NCBI GenBank assembly: GCA_030706635.1
Contig: JAUZOD010000015.1
Coordinates: forward strand, 1-64,000
Origin: Bacteroidota bacterium
Lineage (GTDB): Bacteria > Bacteroidota > Bacteroidia > Chitinophagales > Chitinophagaceae
DNA: 64,000 nt
Direction of reading: 5' to 3'
A program made the position numbers and the translations under genes. The first letter of the stretch is position 1, and each line of letters starts with the position of its first letter. Positions 33,566-41,258 of this stretch are shown one piece after another. The notes under the pieces were generated by a model. It was not told the DNA's origin and did no database searches. It saw only the letters and a list, made by a program, of their open reading frames with translations.

Positions 33566-33607
33566 TAAAAAGTGAAAGCGGGTATCCCGGTTTTGCTTTT
33601 TAATTTT
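33566..33607 (+). terminator. Bidirectional terminator
   Basis: AAAAAGTGAAAGCGGG and CCCGGTTTTGCTTTTT form a long stem with a 3-base loop, two wobbles and one mismatch, with an A run before and a T run after. It serves the SnoaL-like gene and the convergent DUF2961 gene that ends at 33600. Confidence 0.7.
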
Positions 33608-35615
33608 TTACGAGCATCAAACGGTTCAGAAAAAAGCCGGTGTGTGCGGATTCGGTTCTAAATCGAAAGCTGATGGTTCGCGAGGATTGGTTCCTTTGTA
33701 TTTTTCCGAGAAAAAGCTGTTCAATCCTTTCTCTTCGTGCTGACGCCGTCGGAATCCATGCTGAAATCTGTGTTTGTCTTTGCCAAAGGGAAAAATAACT
33801 TCCATCCGGTGTTTTTGCAAAATCAATAAATAACTTATAGTTCCCGTCCGGTATATTTTCCATAGGGATTCTCAGTACAGATTCATCGTTTACCGTAAAG
33901 AGAGAACTGGTGCCTCCAGTCGGATACACCCATTGGCTTCTAACCTGCACGTCTCCCCAAATATTAAAATTGGCCAGTTGCGGATAGACCATCAGCGTAT
34001 CCGGAGTGGGAACTTCCGTTAGATCCGTTGTTGGTGTAGTAACCCGGGAAGGGGGCAGATTGCCATAGTAAAATGCCAATGAGGTATAATCAACAGGTAT
34101 TTCATTTTGAACGGGACCATGTTCTATTGAATGAAAGATGCTTTTTTCAAACGGAATCTTGTCATTGAGATAAAACCGGTAACCTCCTGTTCTGGAAAAG
34201 GGCAGCGAATAATCGAGGCAGCCATGCAGGGGCAAACTCATTTTGGCATCCCAGCGGTCCGGCAGTGCGTACCAGCCTCCATTAAAATAATCTTCTGATC
34301 CGGTACCATGCATCCGGAAAGTCCCATCCGTTGCCGTGGAATCGTCTCCTTCGAAAAAATAAGTCATTCCGGCATAAAGTCCCCGGGCCTGTAAAATGGT
34401 TCCCACATAGTGGCCTTTCCCGTTTGTATTCAGAAATATATGCGGTCCGTTTTGCGGATAAAGTATATTGCTTTTCCAGGAGGTATAAAACCGGCCCTCT
34501 CTCAGGGAATCTCTTCTGGCTTGCGTGTAGTATATTTTTGCTTTTATAGCTAAAGGCGGCAGCAGGGAATCTGAATTCCGGTATACCAGTTGTCCCAGTG
34601 CCTGACGATCAAAGGGCATAGGAAAATAACAATAACGGGTATGACCATTTGACCCCAATAATAAGCTTTCCATCGACGGCACACCAAAGGAATAACCAAA
34701 GAAATCAGCAAGCGGGCAATTCACGGCGGGATGCCGATCGTTATCCCAAAGCACCTGCAGATCAATGTTTTTATTGAAGTCCTTGCAACCGTCATCCAAA
34801 TCAAACTCGATGCCCAGGATCCTGCCGCCTTCGCGGAAGTCAAACAGGGTTGTTTTTTCACCGGGCTTGATTTCAAAGTCTGCCGTGGCGGTCTTTAGAT
34901 CTTTCCGGTCACCTGGAATAAAATCTCCGATGCTCCGGTTCTCTTTGCGCCACAAACGATCAATGCGGGAAAGGGTTTCTTTTTCCCTGTCTGCGATTTC
35001 CCTGCTAAAAGGCTGAACCCTTGAATTTTTGGGATACAGCCTGTAGCCGATCTGATGAAACTGCATTTTTTTGGCTCTGGAAACAATGCGGCAGCTTTTC
35101 TGAAAGAGGATGGGAAAGTAACAATAGTATCCGCCGAGCTGATTTCCGCACAATGGGGCTACAAAGGGGAAGACCAGGCCTGAAAAAAGATCTTCGTACC
35201 TGATGGATAGTGCGGGATATGGGTCATCATCAATAAAAAAATCCAGGGTATCCTGTGTAGGCGTCGCCGTCCATATCCTGTTGATCACGCCCGCGCCGCG
35301 AATATTGATGAGCACCAGGCTACTGTCTTTATCCCTGCCTACGTATGAATATTTTCCTCCGAAACCATCATCATTCCCACCGGTTGTATCCCAGGAGGAA
35401 ACCTGGGATTCAACAGATTCGTCGCGATAAGCAGGCAGCGTGGAGATATCATAAAAGTTTCTTAATTCAGTAGCCAGGCTAAAACCCGGAGGAGAAGAAT
35501 GTTTTTCCTTACCGGATTGTGCAGACAGGCGGGGAAAAATAAAAAAGGAAAGAGAAAGGCATGCGGCTGCGAAGAAAACCGACCCGCTGTGAAAACTGCA
35601 TTTATGTAAAATCAT
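33600..35615 (-). CDS. DUF2961 (GH172-type) secreted protein
   Basis: A 671-residue exported protein (signal FFAAACLSLSFFIFPRLSAQ). DUF2961 marks: SYVGRDKDSSLVLINIRGAGVINRIWTATPTQDTL, MPFDRQALGQLVYRNSD and the strongly conserved RMHGTGSEDYFNGGWYAL. The family fold is a jelly-roll trimer/hexamer related to viral capsids, and GH172 members act on difructose or arabinofuranose-containing glycans. The GSEDYF segment contains the acidic residues expected for catalysis. Neighbours divergent at 35682 degrade L-fucose, so a fucose-containing or arabinan-like glycan is plausible. A C-terminal beta-sandwich begins around residue 520. Confidence 0.85.
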   Translation of the reverse strand: MILHKCSFHSGSVFFAAACLSLSFFIFPRLSAQSGKEKHSSPPGFSLATELRNFYDISTLPAYRDESVESQVSSWDTTGGNDDGFGGKYSYVGRDKDSSLVLINIRGAGVINRIWTATPTQDTLDFFIDDDPYPALSIRYEDLFSGLVFPFVAPLCGNQLGGYYCYFPILFQKSCRIVSRAKKMQFHQIGYRLYPKNSRVQPFSREIADREKETLSRIDRLWRKENRSIGDFIPGDRKDLKTATADFEIKPGEKTTLFDFREGGRILGIEFDLDDGCKDFNKNIDLQVLWDNDRHPAVNCPLADFFGYSFGVPSMESLLLGSNGHTRYCYFPMPFDRQALGQLVYRNSDSLLPPLAIKAKIYYTQARRDSLREGRFYTSWKSNILYPQNGPHIFLNTNGKGHYVGTILQARGLYAGMTYFFEGDDSTATDGTFRMHGTGSEDYFNGGWYALPDRWDAKMSLPLHGCLDYSLPFSRTGGYRFYLNDKIPFEKSIFHSIEHGPVQNEIPVDYTSLAFYYGNLPPSRVTTPTTDLTEVPTPDTLMVYPQLANFNIWGDVQVRSQWVYPTGGTSSLFTVNDESVLRIPMENIPDGNYKLFIDFAKTPDGSYFSLWQRQTQISAWIPTASARRERIEQLFLGKIQRNQSSRTISFRFRTESAHTGFFLNRLMLVKN

Positions 35616-35681
35616 TTATCTTCATTTTCCGGGTCGTTCCGGATTTCAAAAAAAACCTTTGCTAATATACTCCTAAATGGG

Positions 35682-36509
35682 ATGCAAAAAATTGATGGTC
35701 ACGTACACTTTTGGGACTATGATTCCGGACAGCATTCCTGGATCACGGAAGATATGTCTGTTCTGAGAAGAAATTTCCTTCCGGAGGATATCCAACCCCT
35801 GCTGAAATCGCATGATATAGCAGGTTGCATGCTGGTACAGGTGAACCAGACGGAAGGTGAAAATGATTATTTTTTAAAGCTCGCCTCCGGATATACCTTC
35901 GTGAAAGGTATTGTGGGCTGGGTTGATCTGTGTGCGGAAAATATTGTGGAGCGGCTGGGCCGTTACCAGCAATCCAAAATCAAAGGATTTCGTCATATTT
36001 TACAGGGCGATCCGGACCGCTCCTCGATGCTCCGGCCGGATTTCAAAAGAGGAATTGCTGCACTTCGCGATTTTGGCTTTACCTATGATCTGTTGATTTA
36101 TCCCGATCAGTTGCCCTTTGCATCGGCATTGGTGAAATCGTTTCCCCGGCAACCGTTCATTATAGATCACCTGGCCAAACCGGAGATCAGGAAATCGGAA
36201 GTGAAAAACTGGAAGAAGGAAATATTTAATATCTCCCGGATGGATAACGTGTATTGTAAGTTGTCCGGTATGATTACAGAAGCTCATTGGAATAGCTGGA
36301 CGAAAGAAATGTTCGTCCCTTATATAGATGCGGTTGTTGAATCTTTTGGTATGAACCGGATTGTATTTGGTTCCGACTGGCCCGTATGCCTGTTGGCAGG
36401 CTCTTATGGGGAAGTCGTTTCCGTTGTGGAAGATTATTTTTCTGTTTTTTCCAAGCCCGAACAGGAAAACCTGTTTGGCGGTAATGCCACGACTTTTTAT
36501 GGATTGTAA
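35682..36509 (+). CDS. L-fuconolactonase (amidohydrolase-2 family)
   Basis: A 275-residue cytoplasmic TIM-barrel amidohydrolase that hydrolyses L-fucono-1,5-lactone to L-fuconate. The HxH motif is at 7-9 (GHVHFWDYDSGQHSW), a conserved His lies near 162 (FIIDHLAKP) and the metal/catalytic Asp near 232 (FGSDWPVC). The YDSGQHSWI start is typical for lactonases of this group. First gene of the fucose operon (35682-38546); the next gene begins 21 bp on. AACCTTTG at about 35654-35661 resembles a -7 element with one mismatch. Confidence 0.88.
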   Translation: MQKIDGHVHFWDYDSGQHSWITEDMSVLRRNFLPEDIQPLLKSHDIAGCMLVQVNQTEGENDYFLKLASGYTFVKGIVGWVDLCAENIVERLGRYQQSKIKGFRHILQGDPDRSSMLRPDFKRGIAALRDFGFTYDLLIYPDQLPFASALVKSFPRQPFIIDHLAKPEIRKSEVKNWKKEIFNISRMDNVYCKLSGMITEAHWNSWTKEMFVPYIDAVVESFGMNRIVFGSDWPVCLLAGSYGEVVSVVEDYFSVFSKPEQENLFGGNATTFYGL

Positions 36510-36530
36510 AACAATTTTTAATAATTCAAT

Positions 36531-37394
36531 ATGAAACTAATCAGGTATTTAAAAGACAATCAGGCTTTGCCGGGTATTGAGCTGGATGGAATAAGGTACG
36601 ATCTTTCTCCTTTCGGATCTGACTATGATGAAAAATTCTTTGCTTCGGGTGGTCTGGGTCGTTTAAAATCATTCATCACCAAAAACCAGGGTACACTGAA
36701 AAAACTGGACAGTCATACACGGCTTGCGGCACCGGTAGCAAGGCCTTCCAAGATTGTTTGTGTAGGATTGAATTATGCAGATCACGCCAGGGAAACAAAG
36801 GCTGAGCCACCCGGCGAGCCGGTTTTATTTATGAAATCAACCACCGCTCTTTGCGGCCCTTTTGACAATATCATCATTCCGAAAAATTCAAAAAAAACAG
36901 ACTGGGAAGTGGAGCTGGCCGTGGTTATGGGGAAGAAGGCGTCCTATGTTGAAGAACAGGACGCAGCGGAATATATTGCCGGTTATTGCCTGCACAACGA
37001 CGTGAGTGAAAGGGAATTTCAGATTGAAAGAAGTGGCACCTGGGACAAGGGCAAAGGCTGCGACACTTTTGCGCCATTGGGTCCCTGGCTGGTTACCCCG
37101 GATGAAATTGCCGACGTAAATAAGCTGAGGCTCTGGCTTAAGCTGAATGGGAAACTGATGCAGGATGGCACAACGGCGAACCTGATCTTTAAAATTCCTT
37201 TTTTGATATCTTATATCAGTCAGTTCATGACCCTGCTGCCGGGTGATATTATTTCGACCGGAACGCCTGCAGGCGTCGGGCTGGGCATGAAACCCCCAAC
37301 TTATCTGCAGCCGGGAGACATCGTTGAGCTTGGTATTGATGGACTTGGCGTCGCGAGGCAGGAACTGGTCTCCTGCGATCCTTCATTAAAATAA
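36531..37394 (+). CDS. FAH-family hydrolase (2,4-diketo-3-deoxy-L-fuconate hydrolase-like)
   Basis: A 287-residue fumarylacetoacetate-hydrolase-fold enzyme. Marks: the N-terminal cap, VCVGLNYADHARETKAEPP (metal-proximal His), DWEVELAVVMGKKA (Glu ligand), HNDVSEREFQIERSG..WDKGKGCDTFAPLGPWL and TGTPAGVGLGMKPP. In the oxidative fucose pathway this enzyme splits 2,4-diketo-3-deoxy-L-fuconate into pyruvate and L-lactate. Position between lactonase and mutarotase supports that assignment, though 2-keto-3-deoxy acids of other sugars are possible. Confidence 0.88.
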   Translation: MKLIRYLKDNQALPGIELDGIRYDLSPFGSDYDEKFFASGGLGRLKSFITKNQGTLKKLDSHTRLAAPVARPSKIVCVGLNYADHARETKAEPPGEPVLFMKSTTALCGPFDNIIIPKNSKKTDWEVELAVVMGKKASYVEEQDAAEYIAGYCLHNDVSEREFQIERSGTWDKGKGCDTFAPLGPWLVTPDEIADVNKLRLWLKLNGKLMQDGTTANLIFKIPFLISYISQFMTLLPGDIISTGTPAGVGLGMKPPTYLQPGDIVELGIDGLGVARQELVSCDPSLK

Positions 37395-37398
37395 ATGT

Positions 37399-37740
37399 AT
37401 GTCTTCCAGCACGATGAGATATTGTTTAGCCCTTGATCTGAAAAATGACCCTGTTTTGATGGAAGCCTATAAAGCGCACCACCGCAAGGTATGGCCGGAA
37501 ATCCTGAAGAGTATCCGGGATTCGGGTATTGTGGCCATGGAAATATACCATTGTGAGAATCGATTGTTTATGATCATGGAAACGGCGCCGGGGTTTTCTT
37601 TCGAACGGAAAACGGCCGATGACCTGGGCAATCCGAAAGTGCAGGAATGGGAAAATTTGATGAACACCTATCAGCAGGCGCTGCCGGGCACGGAGAAAGG
37701 AGGGAAATGGAGATTGATGGACAAAATATTTTCGTTATAA
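37399..37740 (+). CDS. L-rhamnose/L-fucose mutarotase
   Basis: A 113-residue mutarotase of the RhaM/FucM-like family: MRYCLALDLKNDPVLMEAYKAHHRKVWPEI, with the His of AHHRKVWP as catalytic base, and NRLFMIMETAPGF in the core. It equilibrates alpha and beta pyranoses of 6-deoxyhexoses. Placed 4 bp after the FAH gene. The second ATG (MRYC) is as good a start. Confidence 0.9.
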   Translation: MSSSTMRYCLALDLKNDPVLMEAYKAHHRKVWPEILKSIRDSGIVAMEIYHCENRLFMIMETAPGFSFERKTADDLGNPKVQEWENLMNTYQQALPGTEKGGKWRLMDKIFSL

Positions 37741-37757
37741 ATCAAAAAGCAATAGGG

Positions 37758-38546
37758 ATGGACTTGAAATTAGCCGATAAAGTAATTATCGTAACGGGAG
37801 GAGCCAAAGGCATAGGAGAGGGCATATCGCGGGTATTGGCGGCTGAAGGTGCGCGTGTGGCCATTGTGGGAAGAAATGAAGCCGATAACCAGAAGCTCGT
37901 CAGGGATATTGAGGGAACCGGTGGTAAAGCATTTTCCATCCAGGCAGAACTGACGAAACCGGAAAGTGCTAAAAAGGCAGTGGATGAGGTCATTTTTTTG
38001 TCCGGAAGGATCGACGGACTGGTGAACAATGCCGGTCTCAACGACGGTGTGGGATTGGAAAGCGGCAACTATGAAAGGTTCATGCAAAGCATGCACAACA
38101 ATATTGTACATTATTATCTGATGGCCCATTTTGCACTGCCCGAGCTAATTAAATCAAAGGGTGCCATCCTGAATATCAGTTCCAAAGCAGGGGAAACGGG
38201 CCAGGGCAATACCTCGGCCTATGCGGCAGCTAATGGGGGAAGAAATGCACTAACCCGGGAATGGGCCGTGGAACTCCTTAAGTATAAAATCAGGGTGAAC
38301 GCCATCGTTGTATCTGAATGCTGGACACCCCAATACGCTGACTGGATAAAGAAAGCTGATGATAGTGATGCGAGGCTGAAAGAAATCATCTCCAGGATTC
38401 CGCTGGAAAACCGGATGACCACCATTGAGGAGATCGGAAATACAGCAGCGTTTCTGTTATCGGAAAGATCCAGTCATACAACGGGTCAGTTGGTCCATGT
38501 GGATGGCGGATATGTTCATCTGGACAGGGCATTGAGAAATCCCTGA
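37758..38546 (+). CDS. SDR dehydrogenase of fucose operon (L-fucose dehydrogenase-like)
   Basis: 262 residues from ATG 37758, chosen because MDLKLADKVIIVTGGAKGIG follows at once. TGGAKGIG binds the cofactor; NNAGL and NISSKAGETGQGNTSAY follow. The catalytic motif is YAAANGG instead of the normal YxxxK, so the lysine is replaced by asparagine. The C-terminal GQLVHVDGGYVHLDRAL is typical for fucose dehydrogenases in this group. Reaction by inference: NAD(P)-dependent oxidation of L-fucose to its lactone, or of 2-keto-3-deoxy-L-fuconate. Last gene of the operon. Confidence 0.82.
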   Translation: MDLKLADKVIIVTGGAKGIGEGISRVLAAEGARVAIVGRNEADNQKLVRDIEGTGGKAFSIQAELTKPESAKKAVDEVIFLSGRIDGLVNNAGLNDGVGLESGNYERFMQSMHNNIVHYYLMAHFALPELIKSKGAILNISSKAGETGQGNTSAYAAANGGRNALTREWAVELLKYKIRVNAIVVSECWTPQYADWIKKADDSDARLKEIISRIPLENRMTTIEEIGNTAAFLLSERSSHTTGQLVHVDGGYVHLDRALRNP

Positions 38547-38593
38547 TGATCCGCAGGATGCGGCAGCAAGATTGCAAAATGGTAAAAGAGAAG

Positions 38594-38875
38594 TCAGCGT
38601 CTTGGCCGGTAACCGCTGTTATTGTCCCGCGGTTTTTCCTCGGCTTCACGAACCACCAGTTCTTTACCCCCGCGCAGGCGTGCACCATTGAGGGCATCAA
38701 TAGCTTCTTTTGCTTCCAAAGCAACGGCCATTTCGAGGAATCCGAAACCCCGGCTCTTCCGGGTTTCCCGGTCAATCGCCACTTTTGCAGAATTGACTTC
38801 ACCGTAGAGTTCAAACATTTCTTTTAGATCGGTATCGTCAAAGTCATAGGGCAGACCGGCAACAAAAAGTTTCAT
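38594..38875 (-). CDS. RRM-type RNA-binding protein
   Basis: A 93-residue single RNA-recognition-motif protein, of the type common in Bacteroidota and Cyanobacteria. RNP2 is LFVAGL (3-8) and RNP1 is KSRGFGFLEM (40-49). The tail is basic and disordered (EEKPRDNNSGYRPRR). I chose the ATG at 38875 because the domain begins at once and a -7 element lies 19 bases upstream; a longer frame to 38995 exists, but would need to be transcribed through that promoter. Such proteins bind RNA in cold or stress response and may act as global chaperones. Confidence 0.88.
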   Translation of the reverse strand: MKLFVAGLPYDFDDTDLKEMFELYGEVNSAKVAIDRETRKSRGFGFLEMAVALEAKEAIDALNGARLRGGKELVVREAEEKPRDNNSGYRPRR

Positions 38876-38893
38876 GAGCTGTTTATAAGACCC

Positions 38894-38901
38894 CAAATCT
38901 A
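38894..38901 (-). promoter_or_regulatory. -7 promoter match for the RRM gene
   Basis: The reverse strand reads TAGATTTG, exact to TAnnTTTG, so transcription would start near 38887 with a leader of about 12 bases. This favours the short start at 38875. Confidence 0.5.
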
Positions 38902-39029
38902 CTTTATTCCGTTCAGGAACAGCATCTTTTTTCAGGAATCCTTCCATAAAATTAATTTTAGGCCGGCAGGAGCCCTGCCGGAAAACCGGTGGCATGATTT
39001 TTCAATCAATCTGGTAGAACAATCCATAT

Positions 39030-39200
39030 ATGAAAAAGATTTTACCGTTTCTTCCCCTTATCCTGATGACGTTTTTATTGGGGAGCTGCGCCGTTATCGG
39101 CGGAATTTTTAAGGCCGGCGTCTGGGTTGGTGTTTTGCTGGTTTTGATTGTGATTGGCGTGATTGTCTGGCTGGTTACGAGAGGGCCTGGAAAATCCTGA
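39030..39200 (+). CDS. Small lipoprotein-like membrane protein, 56 residues
   Basis: A 56-residue protein: MKKILPFLPLILMTFLLGSC with lipobox LGSC (Cys20), then AVIGGIFKAGVWVG and a second hydrophobic segment (VLLVLIVIGVIVWLV) before RGPGKS. This arrangement matches a group of small Bacteroidota lipoproteins. The cysteine would anchor it to the membrane. No function known. Confidence 0.65.
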   Translation: MKKILPFLPLILMTFLLGSCAVIGGIFKAGVWVGVLLVLIVIGVIVWLVTRGPGKS

Positions 39201-39249
39201 TCATTGCCCGGCAAGACGGAATTAAACGATCTTTTGTACATTCGTCGGC

Positions 39250-40545
39250 ATGCGTATTTTAATCCTGCTGCTTTCCGTTTTTACTTTCCTGGGACTGTTT
39301 GCTCCTGCCCAGATGAGAACGGATTCCTTTCTGAAAAGGGTACTTGAATCCGGCAAGGATTCTCTGATGCAACAGGTATTACGGCAGAAAGAAAAGTACC
39401 GGATACAAATTATCTATACCCGGATCGACCGGGATGCATTCAACAAACCTTCTTTCAGAAATTTCTATTTTAATACCGGGGATAGCCTTTATTATTACCC
39501 GGCTTCTACCGTTAAGCTGCCGCTTGCATTACTGTCGCTCGAAAAACTCAACCGGATGAAAGTCCCCGGAGTAAATAAATACACAACCCTGCAATACGAC
39601 AGCAGCTGGTCAGGCCAAAAAGCCCTCTACCGCGACAGTACCGCCCAAACCGGCTTGCCATCCATAGCCCAGTTCATACGAAAAGCTTTTCTGATCAGTG
39701 ATAATGATGCTTATAACAGGATGTACGAATTTGTCGGACAGCAGGAAATTAACAGGAGCCTGCATGCAAAGGGATATCGGCTGATGCGGATCGTCCGGCA
39801 GTTCATGCGGCTTAGCGAGGAAGAGAACAGACATACAAATCAGATAAGATTCCTGAGCGCGTCCGGGAAAACAATTTTCACCGAGCTCGCGGCCTTTAAC
39901 CGCGATTCTTTCGATTTCTCCAGGCCGGCATTGCTTGGCAAGGGGTATCTGAACTGGAAAGACAGTATGGTGAATGAGCCAATGAACTTCACCCGGCACA
40001 ACAATATACCCCTTGTGGATCTGCAGCAAATCCTGCAGTCCGTACTTTTTCCTTTATCTGTTCCGGAAAAGCAGCGGTTCAGACTAAGCCGGGACGACTA
40101 TGCATTTTTATACCGTTACCTCTCCCAGTATCCTTCCGAAACGCCTTATCCGAAGTACGACACTGCGTTGTTCAATGACAGTTATGCGAAATTCTATTTT
40201 GCTTATGGCGGCCGTCGGCTCCCGGATTATATCCGCGTGTTTAATAAGGTTGGCTGGGCTTATGGATGCCTCACCGATGTTTCTTACGTAGCGGACTTCC
40301 GCCACCAAACAGAATTTATGCTAACGGCGACGATATATGCTAATGAAGATGAAATTTTGAACGACGATAAATACGAATTTGAAACCGTAGGTTTCCCTTT
40401 TTTCTATCAACTGGGTCAGACCATTTATAAATATGATCTCTACCGGAAGCGCAAATATTCTCCGGACCTTAAGGCATTCAAGTTAACCTATGAACACCGG
40501 GATGCAAAAGATGACCGGCCTTCCATAAAAAATGTCGATAACTAA
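39250..40545 (+). CDS. Secreted serine hydrolase, beta-lactamase class A fold
   Basis: A 431-residue exported protein (signal MRILILLLSVFTFLGLFAPAQ). Motif 1 is SxxK at Ser86-Thr-Val-Lys89 (YYPASTVKLPLAL); motif 2 is SDN at 150-152 (LISDNDAYNR); the third motif should lie near FNKVGWAYGCLTDVSYV, where KTG is replaced by KVG. This is the penicillin-binding/beta-lactamase fold with an atypical third motif. Probably a peptidase or transpeptidase-like enzyme of the envelope rather than a beta-lactamase. A terminator shared with the next gene follows. Confidence 0.8.
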   Translation: MRILILLLSVFTFLGLFAPAQMRTDSFLKRVLESGKDSLMQQVLRQKEKYRIQIIYTRIDRDAFNKPSFRNFYFNTGDSLYYYPASTVKLPLALLSLEKLNRMKVPGVNKYTTLQYDSSWSGQKALYRDSTAQTGLPSIAQFIRKAFLISDNDAYNRMYEFVGQQEINRSLHAKGYRLMRIVRQFMRLSEEENRHTNQIRFLSASGKTIFTELAAFNRDSFDFSRPALLGKGYLNWKDSMVNEPMNFTRHNNIPLVDLQQILQSVLFPLSVPEKQRFRLSRDDYAFLYRYLSQYPSETPYPKYDTALFNDSYAKFYFAYGGRRLPDYIRVFNKVGWAYGCLTDVSYVADFRHQTEFMLTATIYANEDEILNDDKYEFETVGFPFFYQLGQTIYKYDLYRKRKYSPDLKAFKLTYEHRDAKDDRPSIKNVDN

Positions 40546-40551
40546 ATAAAA

Positions 40552-40578
40552 AAGGACCCGTTATAAAAACGGGCCCTT
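40552..40578. terminator. Bidirectional terminator
   Basis: AAGGACCCGTT (40552-40562) pairs with AACGGGCCCTT (40568-40578) with one mismatch and 5-base loop. It sits between the convergent genes ending at 40545 and 40596. Confidence 0.7.
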
Positions 40579-40595
40579 CCTGTTATGAATAGGGA

Positions 40596-41018
40596 TTATA
40601 ATTTGGTAACAATGTAGTCTTCAGATAGTTTACGGGCGACCTCGAATTTGCGTTCAATCTGAGCATTTGAAGTGCGGATAACAAAGGTCGGATGAATCTT
40701 TCCTTCTTCCTTTGGTATATGAATGATTCTTGTAAAATGAGCGTCTTTAAAAGACTGCTCATATACTACGTCCCCCGCATCATTTTTTACAATCAGCCAG
40801 AATTTTTCAGCTGACTTGTTGTCGTAATCCAAACGAAAAACAAGGCTCGTCTCCGTTACACCCACATAGTTCACCGTCACCGCCTGATCAGCCGGACTGG
40901 TGATTATTTCAATGATCGGACTTGATTTTGCATAAGCAGATCCAAAAGATAATAACAGGACTGCTGCAAGGGCCGACGCTGACCTTCTGAAATTTAATTT
41001 AGAAAATACTGATTTCAT
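40596..41018 (-). CDS. Secreted protein of unknown function
   Basis: About 140 residues from ATG 41018, which starts a signal peptide (RRSASALAAVLLLSFGSAYAKS). The mature part is a single beta-sandwich-like domain (IIEIITSPADQAVTVNYVGVTETSLVFRLDYDNKSAEKFWLIVKNDAGDVVYEQSF). The pattern of alternating hydrophobics and the VTETSLVF segment suggests an Ig-like exported domain found in Bacteroidota. No function assigned. The stop is followed by the shared terminator at 40552. Confidence 0.7.
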   Translation of the reverse strand: MKSVFSKLNFRRSASALAAVLLLSFGSAYAKSSPIIEIITSPADQAVTVNYVGVTETSLVFRLDYDNKSAEKFWLIVKNDAGDVVYEQSFKDAHFTRIIHIPKEEGKIHPTFVIRTSNAQIERKFEVARKLSEDYIVTKL

Positions 41019-41188
41019 AATGTGACGATTTGATAAGTGCTGAATAAAATGGTTGCGAAAAAGATTTAGTGGCAAGGTCAGTTAGCAGGTATGGCAACAG
41101 CCACAGAGTAAAGATAACCTGAGTTGCGACGGGGATAAAACCAATTAGTGTTGGATTTCATCATGGCAAACCCTCTTATTAGAATGTT

Positions 41189-41213
41189 AAAACCCTTGCC
41201 ACGCAAGGGTTTT
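41189..41213 (-). terminator. Rho-independent terminator after M13 peptidase
   Basis: AAAACCCTTG (41189-41198) and CAAGGGTTTT (41204-41213) are a perfect 10-bp stem with a 5-base loop. It lies 46 bp beyond the stop codon of the leftward M13 gene and ends its transcript. Confidence 0.75.
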
Positions 41214-41258
41214 AGTCGAAAGGTTTAATGATGACCAACGGGAGCAAAAATATCTATG

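Noticed and set aside
38876-38995. Longer start for the RRM protein at 38995
   Set aside because: The -7 promoter element lies inside this extension, and the domain begins at the ATG 38875.
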